Origin: Polyangiaceae bacterium
GTDB taxonomy: Bacteria > Myxococcota_A > Polyangia > Polyangiales > Polyangiaceae
DNA: 64,000 nt
Assembly: GCA_020849655.1 (NCBI GenBank)
Contig: JADLFU010000044.1
Location: 51,144 to 115,143 of the forward strand
Direction: 5' to 3'
Both the position numbers and the translations under genes were made by a program. Below the pieces are notes generated by a model. It was not told the origin of the DNA. It saw only the letters and a list, made by a program, of their open reading frames with translations, and searched no databases. Within the stretch, counting starts at the first letter, position 1; each line of letters begins with the position of its first letter. Shown piece after piece: positions 9,301 to 16,785 of this stretch.

Positions 9301-9430
9301 TCGTCACGTCGGGCACGGCGTCGATCGGCAGCGCGCGCGCGGCGGCGAGGCCCACCAGCGCGAACACGAGCGTGAGCAAGAAGACGAGCGCGCGGTTCTC
9401 GATCGAGGCTGCGACGAGGCGCGCGATCAA
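6329..9430 (-). CDS. czcA: Heavy-metal efflux RND transporter, CzcA/CusA family
   Basis: This 1033-residue inner-membrane proton antiporter has the usual length for the family. TM1 is at about residues 14-30 (LVFLLTLVFALVGLAA), followed by a periplasmic porter domain starting LPIDAVPDVTNVQVQV. The relay motif AIDFGLVVDGAIIIVEN has the Asp-x5-Asp-x6-Glu spacing of heavy-metal (HME) pumps. Multiple further TM segments and a second periplasmic loop complete the fold. It would export divalent or monovalent metal through a tripartite complex; which metal cannot be decided. The start is TTG at 9430, overlapping the stop of the upstream fusion-protein gene (TTGA). No outer-membrane factor gene is adjacent. 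Confidence 0.93.
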   Translation of the reverse strand: MIARLVAASIENRALVFLLTLVFALVGLAAARALPIDAVPDVTNVQVQVQTSCPALGPLDVESNVTLPVELAMGGLPGLEQVRSVSRTGISVVTVVFREGTELHQARQLVAQRVEQVAADIPEEVGRPQLGPISTGLGEVFHFEVRGDDTSLMDRRAVLDWQIAPRLRMLEGVTEVNAFGGEARAYEVQLDPARMVATRVDASDVVRALSQNHSAAGGAYYDDDRERVLVRGDARVRSLSDLEHVIVAYRSDRTPVYVRDVGRAAIAPIPRHGAVTRDGEREAVVGVAVLLQGANSYETVKRIEESLADVSRSLPKGVTIEPYYKRTDLVARTVHTVATNLLEASALVAVLLLVLLGSLRAGGVVAIAIPLALLAAFLGMWAAGVPGNLMSLGAIDFGLVVDGAIIIVENAERHITERATALGRPLTGKERGEAVLAAACEVRTATAFGEGIIALVYLPILTLEGVEGRMFRPMALTVLFALAGAFVLSLTVVPALASVALSLRAHTKESLLIRAARRAYLPSLSAALRRPVLTASIAAAGLVASGFAGARLGREFMPRLDEGTFVLAMVRLPSVSLPEATRTTMEVERLLRTFPEVTSVISRTGRAEIAVDPMGINMTDVYVMLKPKEQWTSARDSEGLVKVFDDALTKRIPGASFAYTQPIEMNTSDLLAGISADVAVNIYGDDLSQLKVLADKVHDVLAPIPGAADVQAEAIAGLNSLDVRVDRAAVARYGVDAASVMTAVEAIGGKQVGVVYEGQRRVPLQVRFAPEARAERELIAALPVRAPGGAMLPLSQLATLSENPGPSSISRERLQRRVTVQANVRGRDLASFMGAAERAVTEGVPLPTGYSYEWVGEFQRLQSAEARLKMVVPVTLLLILVLLVASFGKVRPAILIFLNIPVAATGGVLALWARGLEFSISAGVGFIALFGVAVLNGLVLVTSIERLRADGLGVDEAVRQGAEGRLRAVLTTALVASIGFLPMALSRGAGAEVQRPLATVVIGGILTATLLTLLVLPAMYTLLERWRRRAPDA

Positions 9431-10611
9431 TCGTTCTTACCCATCTGATCGCGGAGCAGCTCGCTCTTCAGGAGGAAGCTGCCCTCGGTGACCACCGGCT
9501 CGCCGCTCCGCACGCCCCGCACGATCTCGGCGCGCCCGTGCGTCACCGCGCCCACCTCGACGGGGCGCATCGCGAAGCGACCGCGCGACAGCTCGACGAA
9601 CACGAACGGCAGGCCGTCGACGCGCTGGACGGCCGTCCGCGCGACGGTGACCACGGGCTCCGACGCGGCGCCGTCCCGCGCGAGGACCGCCGTCGCGCTC
9701 ATGCCCGGCTTCAGCGCGCGGTCGGGGTTCGCGAGCACGATCCGAGCGCGCAGCGACTTCGTCGTCGGATCCACCATCGCGCCGAGCTGCTCGACCTTCC
9801 CCTCGAAGGTGCGGCCGGGCGCGGCCAGCACGGACACCTCCGCGCGATCGCCCTCGGCCACCCTCGGGACGAGCCGCTCGTGGACGTCGACGAGCAGCCA
9901 CACCTCGTCGAGATCGGCGACGACGAACAGCGTGTCCGTCGGGCCCACCGTCTGCCCCACGCGCGCCGTCGCCTCGAGCACCGCGCCCGCGATCGGCGTC
10001 GTCAGGGTGACGTGGCTGCCGCCCGTGGACGAGGTCTTCGGATCGGGGACGCCGGCGCCGAACGCGCGCAGGCGCTCCTCGGTCGCGCGCAGCTGGATCT
10101 TCGCGACGCGCGCGTCGGTGCGCGCCGCGACCACCTCGCGCTCGGTCGTCGCGCGAGCCTCGACGAGCTTCAGCTCGCGCTCGACCTCGGTGTCGGCGCG
10201 TTGCTGCCGCGCGAGCGCCTCGAGGTAGTCGGCGCGCGCCTGGCCCACCTCGACGCTCTCGACCGACGCGAGCGCCGCGCCCGCCGCGACGCGCGCGCCG
10301 ATCCGCGCCTGCACGCGCGTGATGCGCCCCGACGCCCTCGGGCCCACCCGCGCGACCCGGCCCGGCGCGACCTCGATCATGCCCGCGAGCGAGGTGGTCG
10401 ACGTCGCGCGGGCCTCCACCGCGGGCTCGATCTTCAGCGCCGCCGCCGCGAGCTTCTCGTCGGCGAGCGAGATGATGTGCTCGCCTGGCCCTGGCGACGC
10501 GGGCGAGGACGCGGCAGGGGCGCTCGCGCGCTCGCCTGGCGGCGTCGGGGCGGCCTTGCAGCTCGCCGCCCCCGCCCCCAAGAGAGAGAGGAAGAGCCAG
10601 ACTCCGCGCAC
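9427..10611 (-). CDS. czcB: Periplasmic membrane-fusion lipoprotein of an RND efflux pump (CzcB/CusB-like)
   Basis: This 394-residue partner of the RND pump starts at GTG 10611, giving VRGVWLFLSLLGAGAASC, a lipoprotein signal with acylated Cys18. A barrel-sandwich half-motif follows (VAPGRVARVGPRASGRIT), then a helical hairpin (about 190-250), the second lipoyl half (TLTTPIAGAVLEATARVGQT) and a beta-barrel with LKPGMSATAVLARDG. No N-terminal His-rich metal-binding extension or CusF-like domain is seen. The reading frame is open far upstream, but only this start yields a signal peptide. It overlaps czcA by 4 bases, so translation is probably coupled. Confidence 0.9.
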   Translation of the reverse strand: MRGVWLFLSLLGAGAASCKAAPTPPGERASAPAASSPASPGPGEHIISLADEKLAAAALKIEPAVEARATSTTSLAGMIEVAPGRVARVGPRASGRITRVQARIGARVAAGAALASVESVEVGQARADYLEALARQQRADTEVERELKLVEARATTEREVVAARTDARVAKIQLRATEERLRAFGAGVPDPKTSSTGGSHVTLTTPIAGAVLEATARVGQTVGPTDTLFVVADLDEVWLLVDVHERLVPRVAEGDRAEVSVLAAPGRTFEGKVEQLGAMVDPTTKSLRARIVLANPDRALKPGMSATAVLARDGAASEPVVTVARTAVQRVDGLPFVFVELSRGRFAMRPVEVGAVTHGRAEIVRGVRSGEPVVTEGSFLLKSELLRDQMGKND

Positions 10612-10699
10612 GTCCGCCCCTCGTACCACGGCCGGCGCGGAGGCGTTCGATCCTTCCACATTCCACACCCGACGATGGGTTCGAGGTAACCTGGCGCCG

Positions 10700-11959
10700 A
10701 TGCGACGCTCGCGCTCGCCGTCCGACAGGCGGCGCTTCCTCTCGCCGCTGCACGCGCTGTGCGTCGTCGTGGCCGTCGTGCTCGGCGTCGCGATCTTCGC
10801 GTCGAAGGGCCGCGCGGCGCCGGCCGGGCCGCCCCTCGGCGTCGCGAGCGGTCGCCCGATGCCCGTCGCCGCGAGCGGTCGCCCGCCGATCACCTCGGCC
10901 AGCGCCGCGCCGCGGCCATCGGCCGCCCCCGCCGCGTCCGGCTCGGCCGCGCCCGCGGGCTCGGCCGCGTACGTCGAGCCGCTCAGCTACGCCGTCGAGC
11001 GCACAGCCGCGGACCTGCCGGCCGATCTCTCGGAGGAGCAGAAGCGCGCCCTCGGCGTCGGCATGCCGGGCGTGATGATCCAGCGCGAGGGCAAGTTCCG
11101 CTCGCCGTTCGCGCACCCGAGGTTCGGCGGCCCCGCGCACGTGCGCGTCGCGATGACGCTGGCGGCCGTGCACGACTACGACATCCAGAAGGGCACCTAC
11201 ACCGCCGATTTCTACCTCACGCTGCTCAGCGACAAGGACATGCCCCCGCTCTCGCTCATGTTCACGAACGGCAAGGAGGAGAGCAGCGTGAAGCTCGCCG
11301 ACCTGCCGACGTTCAAGATGTACCGCTTCGTCGGCACGTTCTTTCATCCGGTCGATCTGCGCGGGTTCCCCGCCGACGCGCAGACGCTCTCGATCCAGAT
11401 CGAGGCCCAGAACATGGGCATCGATCAGATCGTCTTCGAGGACGACGCCGACCACACCTCGCTCGACGCGGGGTTCAGCGTGCCGGGCTGGGACATCGCG
11501 TCGCTGAGCGCGACGACCCGCAACCACTACTACCCGTCGAGGTTCCCGCACGACGATCTCTACTACTCGCGGTACACGTTCGAGCTGGGGCTGGAGCGGT
11601 TCGGCACGTCGGCGATCTTCTCGGTGTTCGTGCCCGCGATCGTCATCGTGCTCATCTCGCTGCTCGGCATGTGGGTGCCGCCGACCGAGATGGAGGTGCG
11701 CAGCAACGCGGGCGCGCCGATGCTGGTCGGCGCCGTCCTGTTCCACTTCTCGCTGATGCAGGCGCTGCCCGCCACGGGGTACCTGACGCGCGCCGACAAG
11801 CTGATGATCGCGGTCTACGCGTCGCTCGTGATGAACATGGTCTCGACGTGGTTCTTCTTCCTCGTCGACGAGGAGCGCTGGGATCTCGTGTTCCGAGTCG
11901 CGCGCACGCTGGTGCCCATCCTCACGGTGATCGCGATGGTGTCAGGCGTGGTACTTTGA
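10700..11959 (+). CDS. Pentameric ligand-gated ion channel-like membrane protein
   Basis: This 419-residue protein has an N-terminal hydrophobic segment (about 17-37), an Ala/Ser/Pro linker to about 90, and a beta-rich extracellular part (about 130-300). Four hydrophobic segments follow near 302-326, 336-352, 360-385 and 398-419. The segment FFHPVDLRGFPADAQTLSIQ matches the 'FPxD' Pro-loop of Cys-loop receptors, and bacterial members also lack the flanking cysteines. SALIF-type TM1 ending in a Pro pair, and YLTRADKLMIAVYASLV before TM3, also fit. It would be a cation or anion channel gated by an unknown ligand. The gene is divergent from the metal pump and 8 bases before the next gene. Confidence 0.65.
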   Translation: MRRSRSPSDRRRFLSPLHALCVVVAVVLGVAIFASKGRAAPAGPPLGVASGRPMPVAASGRPPITSASAAPRPSAAPAASGSAAPAGSAAYVEPLSYAVERTAADLPADLSEEQKRALGVGMPGVMIQREGKFRSPFAHPRFGGPAHVRVAMTLAAVHDYDIQKGTYTADFYLTLLSDKDMPPLSLMFTNGKEESSVKLADLPTFKMYRFVGTFFHPVDLRGFPADAQTLSIQIEAQNMGIDQIVFEDDADHTSLDAGFSVPGWDIASLSATTRNHYYPSRFPHDDLYYSRYTFELGLERFGTSAIFSVFVPAIVIVLISLLGMWVPPTEMEVRSNAGAPMLVGAVLFHFSLMQALPATGYLTRADKLMIAVYASLVMNMVSTWFFFLVDEERWDLVFRVARTLVPILTVIAMVSGVVL

Positions 11960-11967
11960 GCGCCCCG

Positions 11968-12609
11968 ATGGATTCGTCGATCCTCGACCCCGCGCCGGCC
12001 GTGGCGCCTGCGCCGACGCTGCCCGAGGCCCGCGCCCCCCGCGCGCCCTGGATCGCGCTCGGCCTGGGCGTCGGCGTCGCGGCGGGCTTCGCGGCCGGCT
12101 ACTACGCTGGCGCCGAGCGCATCCGCGAAGATCTCCGTCACCCCTTCAAGCCGGCGCCGGTCGTCAGCGCGACGCCCTCCGCGACGCCGTCGGGCAAGGC
12201 GCCGAGCCCGTCGCCGAAGCCGGGCGCGCTCGTGATGGCCCCGCTGCCGCTCGCCGCGTCGCGGCGCCTGCTCGCGAAGCAGACGACCGACGACAAGGTG
12301 GTGGTCGTGGTCGCCGCCGTCGGCCGCGGCGACGCCGGGCCCGAGCTGCACCTCAGCGTGAAGAACCGCGGCGACTGCGTCGTCACCGCCGTCGAGGGCG
12401 TGGCCTATGGGTTCGACCCTGACGGCGACTCCACCGCGATGAACCTCGGCGGCAAGCACTACCTCGCGTTCTCGCACGCGGAGCTGGCGCTGAAGCCGGG
12501 GGCCGGCACCGTGCTCAGCTCGCCCGCGCCGCACGCCGAGATCGCGAACATGGCCCTCGCGCAGATCGACCGCGTCGTGTGCCAGGACGGCCGCACGTTC
12601 CAGCGTTGA
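11968..12609 (+). CDS. Single-pass membrane protein of unknown function
   Basis: This 213-residue protein has a Pro/Ala N-terminal end and one TM segment at about 28-46 (WIALGLGVGVAAGFAAGYYA). A Ser/Pro/Lys linker leads to a C-terminal domain of about 130 residues (VVVVVAAVGRGDAGPELHLS, then CVVTAVEGVAYGFDPDGD) that looks like an Ig/FxLYD-type beta sandwich. Two Cys (in GDCVV and RVVCQ) could form a disulfide. No family was recognised with confidence. It starts 8 bases after the channel-like gene, so the two are very likely cotranscribed, and it is a candidate accessory subunit. Confidence 0.75.
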   Translation: MDSSILDPAPAVAPAPTLPEARAPRAPWIALGLGVGVAAGFAAGYYAGAERIREDLRHPFKPAPVVSATPSATPSGKAPSPSPKPGALVMAPLPLAASRRLLAKQTTDDKVVVVVAAVGRGDAGPELHLSVKNRGDCVVTAVEGVAYGFDPDGDSTAMNLGGKHYLAFSHAELALKPGAGTVLSSPAPHAEIANMALAQIDRVVCQDGRTFQR

Positions 12610-12625
12610 GCGGCTCGCCGGGTCT

Positions 12626-13114
12626 TCAGTCGCGGCGCATCCAGGGACAGATCTTGATGAGGTCCGCGTAGGGCTTGCGCAGGCAGCGGTAGCCGGCCTT
12701 CTGGCCGTGCAGGGTGACGTCGCCGCACTCCTGGATCTTCTCGAACGACGCCGTGTCGCCGGCCTGCGGGGGGCGGTCGCAGTCCGCGACCTTCGTGATG
12801 TCCCAGCGATAGAACCCGCGCGCGTCCCACGCGGTGCGCACCTCGGCGACGAGCATCTCGCCGAGCTCGTGCTTCGCCATGCACGCCGCGAACGCGGCGT
12901 CGCCGCGCACCACCTCGATCTGGTCGCCCGGGCACGGATCCCACTCGAGCTCCACGTCGGCGTAGAGCGGCTTGCCGTCGTCGCCGGTCTCGGGCGCGTC
13001 GTAGCGGACGAGCTGCACGACCGACTCGTAGGTCTTGTCCTTGCGACGGCAGCCGGTCGAGAGGGCGGCCAGCGCGAGCGCCCACGCGACCACCCGCAGC
13101 TCGATGCGCCTCAT
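12626..13114 (-). CDS. Putative lipoprotein of unknown function
   Basis: This 162-residue protein starts at ATG 13114 with MRRIELRVVAWALALAALST followed by Gly-Cys, a lipobox giving an acylated Cys22. The mature part has six further Cys (CPGDQ, ACMAKH, DCDRPP, ECGDV, RCLRKP, ICPWM), an even number that suggests disulfides in the periplasm. The frame is open upstream to 13210, but those residues are Arg-rich and precede the signal, so the shorter start is chosen. It converges on the 11968 gene with 16 bases between the stops. Function unknown. Confidence 0.75.
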   Translation of the reverse strand: MRRIELRVVAWALALAALSTGCRRKDKTYESVVQLVRYDAPETGDDGKPLYADVELEWDPCPGDQIEVVRGDAAFAACMAKHELGEMLVAEVRTAWDARGFYRWDITKVADCDRPPQAGDTASFEKIQECGDVTLHGQKAGYRCLRKPYADLIKICPWMRRD

Positions 13115-13670
13115 CGCGCGGAGGCTACTCGACGACGGCGAGCGGCGCCACGCGCGCTCTGCGCGTCGTGCATGGGGAGCGCGTCGAGGTCTCTTGCTGA
13201 GCTCCAGCACGACGACCCGTCGGTCGCCGCCGTTCGCGGGCGGCCACCCGTCCTCTCGCGGAGAGCACGGAGCGCCGAAAGGCAGAGCGTCCGATGCACG
13301 ACGCCGCCAAGGAGGGCGACCATCCTCGCGTGCCCGGGTGTCGCGGCCGCATGAAGCTCGTCCCCATGGTCACCGACCCGACCAGCGTGCGTGCGTACCC
13401 TACACGCGCCGCACCGTCGCGCGCCGGCACGTTCGAGAGATCCGCCACGCACTTCTGCGCGTGTCCGGCCTCGAGGGAGCACCTGAACGTCGTGACGCAC
13501 GAGCAGGGGCAGCATCTCGCCCACCTCCGCCGCACGCGAAGCTCCGATCATCGTCCTCATGCTGGCTTCTCCTCTCCGGACCGCTTCCGGAACGGGAGCG
13601 CTCGGATTTCCCGGAACCACCACTCGGGATCGTGGTGCTCGGGTCCCCGCTCGCGCCGAGGGCGCTCGAG
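13115..13670. other. Weakly coding stretch, no confident gene
   Basis: Both strands have long open frames here because of high GC, but none has a convincing composition. The best plus-strand frame starts at ATG 13351 (MKLVPMVTDPTSVRAYP, later THFCACPASREHLNVV) and runs to 13758. The mirror frame on the minus strand (13125-13535) is Cys-rich (CCPCSCVTTFRCSLEAGH). Their third codon positions coincide, so GC3 cannot choose between them. Base composition is more even than in flanking genes. A small gene is possible, but I cannot assign one. Confidence 0.3.
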
Positions 13671-14356
13671 CTACCGAGGAACGCGGCGCGACCCGCGAGA
13701 ACGAACGCCGTGCAGAACAACGCGAGGGAGGGAAGGACGCCTGCGAGCCCGGCGATGACCGTGTCGGAGAAGCAGGTAGGCGCGAGGGCACGACGACGAC
13801 CTCCTCGGCTCCCCCTCGCTCCGAAGGAGGTCAGAGAGTTCCCTCTGCTTACGTTCTACCAGCTCACGATAGCCACGGCTGTCGTCGCGCGGCATCGCGC
13901 CTGCCTCGTCCATCCGTGAGAGGACGATCGGCAAGCCACGCTCCGCGAACGCGGAGCGGGCAGCGCAGCCGAATCGACGCCCGTTGAACGCGCCCACGAG
14001 AGACTCGCGATCGGAGGTGACGGAGGTGACGAGCTGCGGCGGAAGTACGAGCGCGATCGCATCGGTGAGCAGCAGCGCTTCCTTGGCGATCGCCTCGTGG
14101 AGTTCGTTTCCCCCTGCGATGCCAGGTGTGTCGCGCACGTCGCGCACGACAAGACCGGCTACCGACGCTACCGACACCTCTTGGGGCTCGAGCGTCTCGC
14201 GCCGCCCGCTGACCGTCAGCCAGTCCGGGACCGGCTTTCCGTCGTCGACGAATAGACGCTTCAGGAGGCTGCTCCTACCGGAGTCGTAAGGGCCGAAGAG
14301 CGTGACCACCACGACGGGGAAGGCGTACCTGTAGAAGGAGCAGCCGCGTCACTCAT
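13671..14356 (-). pseudogene. P-loop GTPase gene, apparently frame-disrupted at both ends
   Basis: The core frame (GTG 14312 on) reads VVTLFGPYDSGRSSLLKRLF (Walker A with Arg in place of Lys), DTPGIAGGNELHEAIAKEA (G3) and PIVLSRMDEAGAMPRD (in the place of G4). It resembles the dynamin/YfjP-like GTPases. An ATG at 14356 in another frame gives MSDAAAPSTGTPSP, a natural leader that would join the core after a one-base shift near 14313. After about 13815 the residues become Arg/Ser-rich nonsense, while another frame reads a hydrophobic stretch (VIAGLAGVLPSLALFC). It is probably a decayed gene; a translated shorter GTPase starting at 14312 cannot be excluded. Confidence 0.5.
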
Positions 14357-14486
14357 GGTCCTACACGACACGGCCCCACAGTGGGCCTGTCGCCTTGACA
14401 GCTGCACCGCCGCACCACCGACAGCCTTCGCCGAGGGCGGCGTGAAGAAGAGAGTGGGCCGTCAGGTGGGCCGAGAGCGAGTCGGC

Positions 14487-15356
14487 TCACGGCCCGGGCG
14501 CGCAGGCCTCGAAGGCGTCGTTCAGGCCGTACGGCACCGAGGTGCTCTTCACGCCGTAGTGCGAGAACCCCTGCGTGTGCCCCTCGGCCTCGTGGATGAT
14601 GTTGCTCGCGACCTCGTACGCCGTGTCGACGAAGAAGCGGTTCATGTGCAGCTCGCCGGGCTCGTCCTCGTAGCCGATCGTCTTGGTGACGTAGTTCTGG
14701 TAGGCGCTGCCGAGGTACATCTCGACGTTCACCGAGACGGGCCCGGAGCAGAGCTTCTGCCAGATCTGCGCCTGCGTGAGCCCCTCGGTCTCCGTCCACT
14801 TCGCCGCGAGGACGAAGTCGCGGAAACAGGCGGTCTTCATCGTCGCGTTGGCGAGCGCGACGCCTGCGGCGATCATGGCCGGCTCGTCGCCGATGGTGCC
14901 GGTCGTGGCCTTGACGATGATCTCCGGGTAGGCGCCGCCGCCCGCGCCGCCCGCGCCGCCCGCGCCGCTCGCGCCTGCGCTGGAGGTCCCCGCGGCGCCT
15001 GCGCTGGAGGTCCCCGCGGCGCCCGCGCTGGAGGTTCCTGCCGCTCCCGCGCTGGTCCCCGCGGCGCCCGCGGTCGAGGCACCTGCCGTGCCCGCGCTAG
15101 ACGTTCCTGCCGCTCCCGCGCTGGTCCCGGCGGCGCCCGCGGTCGAGGCACCTGCCGTGCCCGCGCTAGAGGTTCCTGCCGCTCCCGCGCTGGTCCCGGC
15201 GGCGCCCGCGCTCGAGGTCCCCGCCGTGCCTGCGCTGGAAGTCCCCGCGGCGCCCGCGCTCGAAGGCTCGGTCCCGTCGGCGTCGCCCTCACCGCTCCCG
15301 CACCCGAAGGCGGCGCACACCAGGAGGCCGATCGCAGCGAGCGCGCGTGTCGTCAT
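14487..15356 (-). CDS. Lipoprotein with Thr/Ser/Ala/Gly repeat stalk and HEAEGH-containing domain
   Basis: This 289-residue protein starts with a lipoprotein signal (ALAAIGLLVCAAFGCGSGE, acylated Cys near 19). About 110 residues of 7-8-residue TSSAGAAG-type repeats follow, then a conserved-looking domain at about 150-289 beginning YPEIIVKATTGTIGDEPAMI. The domain contains NIIHEAEGHTQGFSHYGV; HExxxH is not a standard zincin motif (HExxH), so protease activity is not claimed. Two Cys (KTACFRD, QKLCSGP) may pair. It is probably displayed on the outer or inner membrane. It is divergent from the 15491 gene with a 134-base shared upstream region. Confidence 0.8.
   Translation of the reverse strand: MTTRALAAIGLLVCAAFGCGSGEGDADGTEPSSAGAAGTSSAGTAGTSSAGAAGTSAGAAGTSSAGTAGASTAGAAGTSAGAAGTSSAGTAGASTAGAAGTSAGAAGTSSAGAAGTSSAGAAGTSSAGASGAGGAGGAGGGAYPEIIVKATTGTIGDEPAMIAAGVALANATMKTACFRDFVLAAKWTETEGLTQAQIWQKLCSGPVSVNVEMYLGSAYQNYVTKTIGYEDEPGELHMNRFFVDTAYEVASNIIHEAEGHTQGFSHYGVKSTSVPYGLNDAFEACAPGP
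14940..15265 (-). repeat. Degenerate 21-24-bp tandem repeats coding a TSSAG(A/T)AG stalk
   Basis: Read on the minus strand, about 13 imperfect units encode TSSAGAAG, TSSAGTAG, ASTAGAAG or TSAGAAG. A longer three-unit block (TSSAGTAG, ASTAGAAG, TSAGAAG) is itself duplicated. All units stay in frame. They form the linker between the lipid anchor and the globular domain. Confidence 0.85.
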
Positions 15357-15480
15357 CGTGCCGCGACCGTACGCGACGGGCGACGGAGGTTCAACCAGGG
15401 GAGGCGTTCGCTCGAAGCAGAATCTTCCGTGTTGAGTGTGTGTGAATCGTCCGCGGGAGAGAGAAGAGAGGTTCTTGGGA

Positions 15481-15486
15481 AGAGGA
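15481..15486 (+). promoter_or_regulatory. Ribosome binding site for the GTG start at 15491
   Basis: AGAGGA sits four bases before GTG 15491 and supports that start over the in-frame ATG at 15509. Confidence 0.55.
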
Positions 15487-15490
15487 AACC

Positions 15491-15976
15491 GTGATCAAGA
15501 TCAAGAGCATGACCACCCAACGACTCAATCGAAGCGCCGTCGCGGTCGCGCTCCTCGCCCTCGCCGGGGCGCTCGGCGCGTGCGCGGCGATGAACGACGC
15601 CATGCAGAAGGCCCAGAGCGGCCTCGGCGGCCCCGCCGGATCGGGCGCGCCCGGGTCCGGCGATCCCGCGTCGTCCGGCGAGGGCGCGGCGACCCCTGCG
15701 CCCGACGGCGCGAAGCCCGGGGGCGCCGGCGGCGACGGCAAGACCTACTGTTGTCAGGGGCCCGACAAGTCATCGATGTCGTACTACGACTGCAAGACGG
15801 TCGAGAACGCGGTGAAATGCCTGGGCAACCCCTTCGAGATCAGCCCCTGCTCGCAGAAGTGCAGCGGCCCCGACTCGCAGAAGTGTGTGATGAAGTGCAT
15901 GGAAGACTACGGTCCCAACCCCGCGCGCGGCAACTGCCAGGCCGTCCCCAGCAAGAACGCCGAGTGCAAGCAGTGA
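15491..15976 (+). CDS. Small Cys-rich lipoprotein
   Basis: This 161-residue protein has a signal VAVALLALAGALGACAAM with acylated Cys near 31. A Gly/Ala/Pro/Ser linker at about 45-83 leads to a compact C-terminal domain with eleven Cys (YCCQGP, YDCKTV, KCLGNP, SPCSQKCSGPDSQKCVMKC, GNCQAV, ECKQ). The spacing suggests a disulfide-stabilised secreted domain. No family was recognised. GTG 15491 is chosen because AGAGGA lies just upstream; ATG 15509 is the alternative and keeps the whole signal. It is a single gene, followed by the sugar operon after 56 bases. Confidence 0.8.
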   Translation: MIKIKSMTTQRLNRSAVAVALLALAGALGACAAMNDAMQKAQSGLGGPAGSGAPGSGDPASSGEGAATPAPDGAKPGGAGGDGKTYCCQGPDKSSMSYYDCKTVENAVKCLGNPFEISPCSQKCSGPDSQKCVMKCMEDYGPNPARGNCQAVPSKNAECKQ

Positions 15977-16032
15977 CGCGCTGACCGGCGCGCCTTGACG
16001 CGACCGGGGGCCGCGCCTACTCGCATGCGGCG

Positions 16033-16785
16033 ATGGGCGCGACCGCGGTGGTGCAGGCACGGCTGGGCTCGTCCCGGCTGCCGCGCAAGGTGCTCGCGCC
16101 GCTCGCGGGGCGGCCGATGCTCGACTGGATCCTCGAGCGCGTGGGCGCCGCGGCGGGCGTCGGCGCGGTCGTCGTCTCGACCAGCGACGCGCCCGGCGAC
16201 GACGCGCTGGCCGAGCACGCGCGGGCCCTCGGGCACGTGGCGGTGCGCGCGCCGGTCGACGACATCATCGGCCGGCTCGTCGCGGCGTCCCGCGCGGCGC
16301 CGTCGACCCTCGTCGCGCGGGTGTGGGGAGACTGTCCCTTCGTCGATCCGCGCGTCGTCGACCGCATGCTCGCGCGCTCGGCGGCCGAGGGGCTCGACTT
16401 CCTGTCGAACGCGCTGCCCGGCACGCGCACCTATCCGGGCGGGTTCGACGTGGAGATCTACACGAGCGCGCTGCTCGAGCGCATGGACGCCGAGGTGACC
16501 GAGCCGTTCCTGCGGGAGTTCCCGTTCGACTTCGTGCGCGCCCGCGCGACGGAGCTGCGGGTGGGCGAGGAGCAGCTCGGTCGATCCCGCGCGTCGCTGC
16601 ACTTCACCGTCGACTATCCGGAGGATCTCGCGGCGGCCGACGCCCTCTACCGCGCGCTGCCTGCGGGCTTCTCGCTCGACGACGTGCTCGCCGCGTGCGA
16701 CGCCGACCCGCGGCTCGCCGGCGCGTTCTCTCACCAGGCGCGCAACGCCGACTACGCGGCGAAGGCGAGCGCGAGGCGACCATGA
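16033..16785 (+). CDS. SpsF-like cytidylyl/nucleotidyltransferase
   Basis: This 250-residue protein opens AVVQARLGSSRLPRKVLAPL, the nucleotide-binding signature of the SpsF/NeuA-like GT-A fold, then VWGDCPFVDP with the metal-binding Asp, and FTVDYPEDLAAADALY near the end. Relatives activate an acidic or amino sugar as the CMP derivative for surface glycan or flagellin decoration. It is first in a six-gene run and overlaps the following acetyltransferase start by four bases (ATGA). The exact sugar is unknown. Confidence 0.85.
   Translation: MGATAVVQARLGSSRLPRKVLAPLAGRPMLDWILERVGAAAGVGAVVVSTSDAPGDDALAEHARALGHVAVRAPVDDIIGRLVAASRAAPSTLVARVWGDCPFVDPRVVDRMLARSAAEGLDFLSNALPGTRTYPGGFDVEIYTSALLERMDAEVTEPFLREFPFDFVRARATELRVGEEQLGRSRASLHFTVDYPEDLAAADALYRALPAGFSLDDVLAACDADPRLAGAFSHQARNADYAAKASARRP

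Noticed and set aside
5916..9448. Very long open frames on both strands over the RND pump
   Set aside because: They mirror czcA in other frames, are Arg/Ala/Gly-rich without domains, and result from high GC; only the CzcA frame has family motifs.
6329..10611. A complete tripartite metal efflux operon
   Set aside because: Only the inner-membrane pump and fusion protein are present; no outer-membrane factor is adjacent, so the operon is not called complete.
14487..15356. Zinc metalloprotease call from HEAEGH
   Set aside because: The motif is HExxxH, one residue longer than HExxH, and no third ligand was evident.
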